Shown one piece after another: positions 58,114 to 64,000 of a DNA stretch of 64,000 nt. The stretch is from Exophiala sp. HKRS030 (Eukaryota > Ascomycota > Eurotiomycetes > Chaetothyriales > Herpotrichiellaceae), in assembly GCA_023897205.1 (NCBI GenBank), contig JAHWDD010000007.1, positions 3,782,001 to 3,846,000 on the forward strand. Direction: 5' to 3'. The notes under the pieces are model-generated. The model did no database searches, was not told the DNA's origin, and saw nothing but the letters and a program-made list of their open reading frames with translations. Both the position numbers and the translations under genes were made by a program. The stretch's first letter is position 1; each line of letters begins with the position of its first letter.

Positions 58114-58786
58114 AGAACTATTGCAGTCGGTTTCTTTTCACACTTCTCAAAAGGGAGAACATTTCGGTTGAGTATCTGGCCTGCATTCACGACGCATGTT
58201 GCATGATCATTGAGAGCGTAGATAGATCAATTACGCTTCATGATTGAAGGTAGGTCATGAAGCCGAATGTTTATGCGTATGACATAACATTTCATTTCCT
58301 CATAAGTTAGGGCAAAAAGGATAGATGTTTTCGAAAGACGCAATGAGCAGCAGCGGGAGGGCTTTTGATGCCAGTATCCACTACAGCCAGGTATATGAGA
58401 AGCATTCGTTTGGAATTCATCAAGATTCCGGGACAAAAGCCGGACTCGAAGCTCCGAACAGTACGTAAACGAGCGAAAGTCCACTTCAATGATGGATAAT
58501 CTTCCACAAACTGGCATTGTAGCTTTGAGTGAAGCCAGCTAAGCTGGAGGCTGGTTCCTGGGGATAGGCTGCCCAATTGCGTGCGTGTTCACAACGATAT
58601 AAATCACACCAGTGAATAAAATCCCATAGAACCAACGTCAAGTAAAGAACAATTCACGAGAATTGGGGCCTTTGGTTGAAAATGTAAATGTTTGGGTATA
58701 ATCTTCACTCTCGGTTGGGTATCTGCATTATGACCGACTCCACCTCATTACAGCGTAAGCAACTTGAGATCCTCGAACCCCCGGTC
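58114..58786. other. Intergenic, convergent ends of P450 and permease
   Basis: No gene is supported. Confidence 0.6.
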
Positions 58787-60466
58787 TTAGAAGTTCTCAG
58801 CGAACCTCTTCCAAAACGGCTTCTTCTCCCTCTGCACGAATTCTTCGCCACTATCCTCCTCCACGTCGGGGTGATAGACGGCATCGACATCAGCCCTTCG
58901 TCCGACATAGAGATCGATCTCGTGCAGCCGATGATATCTCGTCTTGTAGATGAACTTGTAAACAAAGTAGATGATAGGGAACAGAGGGAGAAGGATATAC
59001 GCATCGACGAAATTGCCAGCATCGAACGGACTAAGTGTTGTCCACCCCTGGACCAGCGCAAGGAACAGATTCGCGCCGAGTCCGAAGTAGGCGTTCCATG
59101 GATACCACAGGGACTTGAAGGGGAGTTGGCGTTCAGTGCGGTTCTGCGCTTTCCAGGCTGAGCGGAAACGGATGTGGATGAACGAGATGGCGCCCCAGAC
59201 GAGGAAAGTGCTGACACCGGAGAGGTTGACGATGTAACCGTATGCTTTTCCAGCTCCAGTCGAGATGTTCATCATGGAAAGTGCTCCGAACAGGTTTGTG
59301 AAGATGATAGCATAGACCGGCACGCCTCGCGGATCGGTGTAGCCGAGGAATTTCGGAGCTTTTTTCTCCTGTGCCATGAACAAAACCGTGCGCGATCCGA
59401 TGTAGATAGAGCTGTTGACAGCTGACAAGCATGTGATGAAGATGAAGGCGTTGATTAAATGCACACCACCTTCCCAACCTGCGTTTTGAATCGCGATCGT
59501 CATGGGACTCTTGAGCGCACGGCTTTCACCATTGATCAATGCTTCCGCGTTCCATGGGCACGTAATACCGAAGAAAATCGCGCTCCCAATATAAACGAAG
59601 ATGATACGCCAGAAGACCTGACGAATAGCCAGAGGCACTGCACGCTGTGGATTCTTCGTCTCCGTAGCAGCCACCGCAACCGACTCGACTCCAGCGTAGA
59701 AGGTCGAGCAAAAGACAAACACTGAAGCCACACCTCGGAATCCATTCGAAAAAGCCCCCGGATCATTCCAATAGCGGAACCCAAAAGCCTCGTCTTGACC
59801 AATCAACCCTCCTGAGACATAAATAATCGAGAAGAAGAAATAAGCAGTCAGACCGAGGAGTTTGATCAGAGCGAGCCAAAACTCAGCCTCGCCAAAAGTC
59901 GCAACGCCCAAAAGTTGAAATCCGAGAAACGCGAACCAGAATATCAAAAAATAGCCCCAAAGCGGCACTTTATCACTCCAGAAGACAAAGATAGAGGATA
60001 AAACATTATATTCGTTAGCGAGTACGGCGGCCCAGATGATAAAATAGTTCCAGCCAACAGCGCAGCCAAAAGCAGGATCGACGAAGCGGTCGCCTAAGCT
60101 GGTGAACGCGCCGCCACTGGGGTACAGCGTGGTGATCTCTCCGAGGGACTGCATGATGCTGAAGGCGATGATGCCGATGACTCCAAAGCCGATGAGCAGA
60201 GCGGCAGGTCCTCCGTTGGCCAGAGCACCTAAATGACAAGTCAGCATGATATAAGGATATGAAAGTTCGAATTGAAACCATCACTCACCTCCAGACCCGA
60301 TCAACAGACCCGGTCCGATAATGCCAGCCAACGCCATCATGCTCAGATGACGAGTCTTGAGGCCTCTCTTGACGCCAGAATGCGGATCGATGGCATGCGA
60401 GTCGGTCTCATGGTGCACGGTGACCCGAGAGACCGAGTCTTGACGAGGCTGTTTGAAGTCGGCCAT
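58787..60466 (-). CDS. Amino-acid permease (YAT/APC family)
   Basis: Two exons, 60289-60466 and 58787-60228, with a 59-base intron (GTGAGT..TAG), giving 539 residues. The APC/YAT consensus runs from KRGLKTRHLSMMALAGIIGPGL (helix 1 with the GxxGxG-type unwound segment) through IMQSLGEITTLYPSGGAF and AAVLANEYNV. About 12 membrane helices and a cytosolic C-terminal tail ending in KPFWKRFAENF complete it. Family members are plasma-membrane proton symporters for amino acids; the specificity cannot be read. The intron position, just after the SGG of helix 1, is common in fungal YAT genes. The acidic/basic tail would carry ubiquitin-dependent turnover signals in this family. Confidence 0.92.
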
Positions 60467-61990
60467 GGTTGACTCGACTCAGAATGGCACTGTGGATGCG
60501 TCGTCAAGATATTCCTTCCCTCCACTTTGGGCGACTTGAATCGGGATAAGTCAAAACACTGGCGTATGTTCCCAGAATCTCAACAAATCTTCCAGACGAC
60601 AAGCACCGAGGAGCGGGAAGAGAAACGCCAGAGATATGAAGAAGAAATTCAACCTTGAAAGGTCAGCGACGCACGGTACAAATATATTGTCACGTCAGAG
60701 CGACAACTTCACCCATCTTCACCGTGACCCATGCCATGCGAGCACATGGACTCAGGCGATCACCAAACCTTGGTCCCAACCACCAACCCTAAGATGAAAT
60801 GTCGATGCATGATGATAGGAGCGCGGTCACGTTGACGAGCGACGGAGAGATGTCGTGATCGAGGAACTGCAACTTGATTGGTAGATGGGATATCCAAAAG
60901 TAAGAAAACGATGTCTCCGCCGCAGATGGTGCAATGTGGCCAAGGCTACGCCAAGCATCGCTCGAGCGAACAAGATTTCGTTTGGCAGCAGTTGGCAGGT
61001 CGGTAGGGAATAACAATCCCATGCATCTGAGTTCTTGCACAACACCTGAGATCTTGTCACCGATCCTTCACTCGTTTACTTTGCCTTTACCGGGAAGAAC
61101 AGACATTGGTTCTGCTGTCGCGTAGTCTGCGTGACTTGGCGGGGTTGGTCTAGCCTCTGTGAAGAACAGAAGCAGATGACCCGTCAGACTCAGTAACTAT
61201 CTCCCTACGCCGTACACAATGCTGACGCCATCTGCTTCCCTTCGAACTCATCCTCTCATTTGTGCCACGACTAACTAGCTAGCAAGCTGCCCTAAGCTTC
61301 TCATCTTGGAACTTCTTCTTTAGGCTTTCGGCCTGCTCCGCCCATGCACTCACTGGCCGATCACGATCAAGTGGCCAGTGTTAGTCCTCACTCCGTCGCG
61401 AGCAACCATGTCTTTCAAGGTAGGTCCTTCACCTAAAGACGACAAGAATAATATATTGCACCAACAACAGCCTGGAATCTTAGCATTTCTCTTCGGCCTG
61501 CTCCGTCGTTGTCGATGGCCTCGTGGCATAGAGGCAAGTCCTGAATAGTGACCACTTTAGGCTCATCCCGCAGACAGCTCGCTTCGGGCTATGCCTGCCA
61601 GATTGAGTTGATGGTCCATAATTCGTTCTTTAAAAAGGTAAGTGGATATGCTCGCTTGCTTCCGTTCGGTAGGGTACAAGACTTTGGCACCACAAGCTGA
61701 CTTGGGACGTTGATCTCTCTCACTGCTAGCTATGGAAGTACATCTCCCCTGTAGCCTTGAGAATCAATGGAATTTCATTTCAGGGGGAACTTATCATGGA
61801 TTTGATCAAAATACTCTCTCGAAGCGCGGATCTGACTCTATGCCATTAATTAGAAAGATGTAGTAGTGTTTACAATTTGCCAGGCGAGTCCTCACCTCAA
61901 CGTCATGATCTAGGAATACATCATCTCATACTTGTTTCTCTCATGTGGCCGCGTGCCACGAGACCATCAAGTGACAACATTCATGCACGC
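60467..61990. other. Intergenic, permease promoter
   Basis: About 1.5 kb between the permease start and the 3-prime end of RAV1. No supported gene. A short GTAGGT-type donor after ATGTCTTTCAAG at 61408 suggests a tiny spliced frame, discussed under rejected items. Confidence 0.5.
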
Positions 61991-64000
61991 TCAGAACCCA
62001 AAACTATCCAACAGACTATCCGCGCTCGGCTCCTGGAATTGCGTTGGCGGCGGGGCCTTCTTCTTGTTCTGTGACTGCTGCTTCTTCTCTTCATGCAACG
62101 CCTTCTGAACCTCTTCGTCTTCTTGATCGGCCTCCTTTTCGAGATCCATGAAAGTCTTGCGTCTCTGAAGAGAGTTTTGTACCGGTGCGTTGTCGTTTTT
62201 CACATCGTCGTGTTCCGAAATGATTTCCTGGCTCTCCTGCACAAACGCCCAGTCTCTCACAAGAGCTAAAGCAAGAATGTCGCAACCCATGCGCAGGTAT
62301 TGCCGGACACAGCGCATGACAAAATCCCACTCATCTTTCTGACTTACGATACCACGCCAGCGGTTTTGCTTCACGTATTGAGCTCGGAGTTGAGTGTAGA
62401 GAACAGTCAAAACAGGGTCATTGGCGGTGAAATTAAGGGAACCGATCATTTCATCCGAGTCGACGTCACAAAGCGGTTTTCCAATCACGTTGTGTAAAGG
62501 ATGAATGATGGCTTGCAGCGCAAGTGCGGGCTCGTCGAGAAGAGCGTATGCCCAAGTCGCCATCCATCTACCTTGCTCATTCAAGATCGCTCGAGGGAGA
62601 AAGACTTGATTGATCAGCCTGTTCAGCGAGTTGGATTCGTTCGGATCTTCGTACACCCTCGCAATGGCAATCGCCAGTTGAGAATCTTTAATTTGATGCA
62701 CACATACATTGACTGCGCTCCAAAGGTCTCCACCCAGCAGGAAGAACGCCACTGCATAGTGAAATCGTCTTTTGCTAATTAGCGCATAAGCATTTTTCAG
62801 CGCCGTCGCTTTCCATCGAGGTTCGTTGAAGTCGTTTGCGAGCAACTTCAAAGTATTTGGTTTTTCTGCCACACCGATAGCCATTCGCCAGAGGCCTAGT
62901 AAGACGCTTTTCTTACCAAGAGCCAGATAGTATAGTGAACAATCGACAGGGTTGCGGTCTTCATTCCTGGTATATTCAGATCTCGCAACATTCTCCATCT
63001 GTAGGCGTAGGGAGTCAAGGTCCGAAACCCAACAGAACAGACCGGATTTCCTCGCTGCATCCCAAGTAAGCTTGCCGCCATAGTGTTGTGTGACAAGATT
63101 GATTAGAATTTCTTGCGAAGCACTCCGGGAGGCGAAGACAATAGCACTCCAGGGGACATGTTTGTGCTCAGGATTGTAGAGAGCCTGGAGATATCTTTGC
63201 CCATTGTAGTCGACAGACTGAGCATGTTTTTCGAGGTCAGAAAACGTTCTGATGATGTGACACAGCTCTTTTTTGGTTGACACGTTCAACTCATCAAGGT
63301 CCTGTTTCTCAAGGTTCTCCACCAAACTGTCAGAAATATTGGCAAGAGAGCTTCTCTCAATATTGTCATTGTTATCACCGTTAATCCCGTCGTGGGACGT
63401 CGAAGAAGCAACCCCCTGTGAGTCGCCTTTGGCCAGTGATTCTATCTGAAAGTCTAAAAAGCTTGGAAGCTCGTCCCCTTCTGCAGAAAACTTGACGACT
63501 TTGTGGAGACGATGAATAATGTCCTTGGCGGTTTCAAAGTGACCATTCAAAGCGAACGATGACAGATATGCTGGGTGGTAGATCGGCTGAATTGAATTTA
63601 GAATGGTGAGGACGCCGAACGCCGAGTCGTCCTTTATTTTCAATGGTAAATCTCTGAGGAGCTCGGCTGTCTCGTTGTGATGTGTTCTGGCGAAGCCCTC
63701 GAAAATGAAGAATTGTATACCAGTTCCTACAACGAGATCTCCACTTTTCAGCCAGCAGAGATCGCCGATGGAATGATTTGTGTAGTCCCGTATTCGAATG
63801 TGACGAAGATCTATCCAGGCTAGATGATGGCCATTTTGAGCATATCTGGCCTGCCCAAGGACAACAATGTGATAGTCGAAACATACAGCTAAGAGAATGT
63901 GGCCTTGAGGTGACACTGCCCAAGCGAAAGTCTTGACAGTGTCAGTACCATCGAGCTCATGCTCGTACTCCCAGACTCCAGTTCTTGCATCCCAGATACT
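61991..64000 (-). CDS. RAV1: RAVE complex subunit Rav1, C-terminal part (partial)
   Basis: Open frame of 669 codons with its stop at 61991 and its 5-prime end beyond the right edge. The first visible residues (SIWDARTGVWEYEHEL) end a WD-repeat-like propeller. The Rav1 C-terminal domain follows (DLCWLKSGDLVVGTG, YLSSFALNGHFETAKDIIHRL, FHYAVAFFLLGGDLWSAVNVC, DPVLTVLYTQLRAQYV). The family is shared with metazoan DMXL/Rabconnectin. Rav1 with Rav2 and Skp1 reassembles V1 and V0 sectors of the vacuolar proton ATPase after glucose starvation. The C-terminal 70 residues are charged and end in DSLLDSFGF, an AP/clathrin-adaptor-like acidic tail. The visible part is intact, without introns or frame breaks. 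Confidence 0.92.
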   Translation of the reverse strand, partial: SIWDARTGVWEYEHELDGTDTVKTFAWAVSPQGHILLAVCFDYHIVVLGQARYAQNGHHLAWIDLRHIRIRDYTNHSIGDLCWLKSGDLVVGTGIQFFIFEGFARTHHNETAELLRDLPLKIKDDSAFGVLTILNSIQPIYHPAYLSSFALNGHFETAKDIIHRLHKVVKFSAEGDELPSFLDFQIESLAKGDSQGVASSTSHDGINGDNNDNIERSSLANISDSLVENLEKQDLDELNVSTKKELCHIIRTFSDLEKHAQSVDYNGQRYLQALYNPEHKHVPWSAIVFASRSASQEILINLVTQHYGGKLTWDAARKSGLFCWVSDLDSLRLQMENVARSEYTRNEDRNPVDCSLYYLALGKKSVLLGLWRMAIGVAEKPNTLKLLANDFNEPRWKATALKNAYALISKRRFHYAVAFFLLGGDLWSAVNVCVHQIKDSQLAIAIARVYEDPNESNSLNRLINQVFLPRAILNEQGRWMATWAYALLDEPALALQAIIHPLHNVIGKPLCDVDSDEMIGSLNFTANDPVLTVLYTQLRAQYVKQNRWRGIVSQKDEWDFVMRCVRQYLRMGCDILALALVRDWAFVQESQEIISEHDDVKNDNAPVQNSLQRRKTFMDLEKEADQEDEEVQKALHEEKKQQSQNKKKAPPPTQFQEPSADSLLDSFGF

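Noticed and set aside
61408..61548. Tiny spliced ORF (ATGTCTTTCAAG, intron, then a 25-codon exon)
   Set aside because: The donor and acceptor look real, but the product of about 29 residues has no relatives I recognise; it may be a leader or chance.
1..64000. tRNA, rRNA, CRISPR or intact transposon
   Set aside because: I looked for B-box-like GGTTCGA contexts, regularly spaced repeats and transposase or reverse-transcriptase motifs and found none convincing. A tRNAscan or repeat search could still find what reading by eye misses.

Overview
The window is nuclear DNA from a filamentous ascomycete (Pezizomycotina). Genes are separated by long spacers, introns are short (47 to 112 bases, GT-AG, several with a visible CTAAC/CTGAC branch site), and the gene set is typical of that group: a perilipin-like lipid-droplet protein, RAVE subunit Rav1, an EAF elongation factor, a fungal SLATT protein, a Zn2Cys6 regulator and an NLR with an NWD N-terminus. 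I cannot fix the class. I found no tRNA, rRNA, CRISPR array or intact transposon.

Layout. 1-3881 is gene-poor and full of TTAG/TAGG tetranucleotide tracts. It is followed by a perilipin/CAP20-like gene (3882-4484), a GH43 glycosidase (6546-7667, minus), the spindle-pole protein Sfi1 (8353-10170, minus) and an aquaporin (12149-13232). From 13.7 to 25.8 kb lie an NLR-type NTPase (minus) divergent from a condensation-like acyltransferase (plus), an NmrA-like protein, a short-chain dehydrogenase and a stomatin. 25.8-29.6 kb is nearly empty. Next come an arylamine N-acetyltransferase, an SDR-fold protein with degraded active-site motifs and a nuclear-localisation-like patch, a membrane protein with two HxxHC motifs, and a protein built of Gly-Cys decapeptide repeats. 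These are followed by a SLATT protein, the ubiquitin ligase UBE2O, the elongation factor EAF, chaperonin subunit CCT gamma, a GFA-fold protein, a Zn2Cys6 regulator, the DEAD-box helicase Rrp3, a CYP52-like P450, an amino-acid permease and the C-terminal part of Rav1, which runs off the right edge. Most genes are housekeeping or stand-alone, and no operon-like or clear secondary-metabolite cluster is seen.

The main structural oddity is shared by seven genes (NLR, SDR-like, Gly-Cys repeat protein, UBE2O, EAF, CCT gamma, P450). Each has its reading frame broken one or more times, and every break behaves as one missing base at or beside a short run of G or C. I place 13 such sites firmly and 2 conditionally. 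In every case adding one base per site makes the start-to-stop length a multiple of three and joins conserved sequence without a gap. Because essential genes such as CCT gamma are affected, I read this mainly as under-called G/C homopolymers in the assembly, not as gene death. Real decay of the NLR, which has the most breaks, is not excluded.

The most interesting biology is the GC-decapeptide protein near 38.1-38.6 kb, the pseudo-enzyme SDR near 32.3-34.2 kb, the two-HxxHC membrane protein near 36 kb and the SLATT protein near 40 kb.
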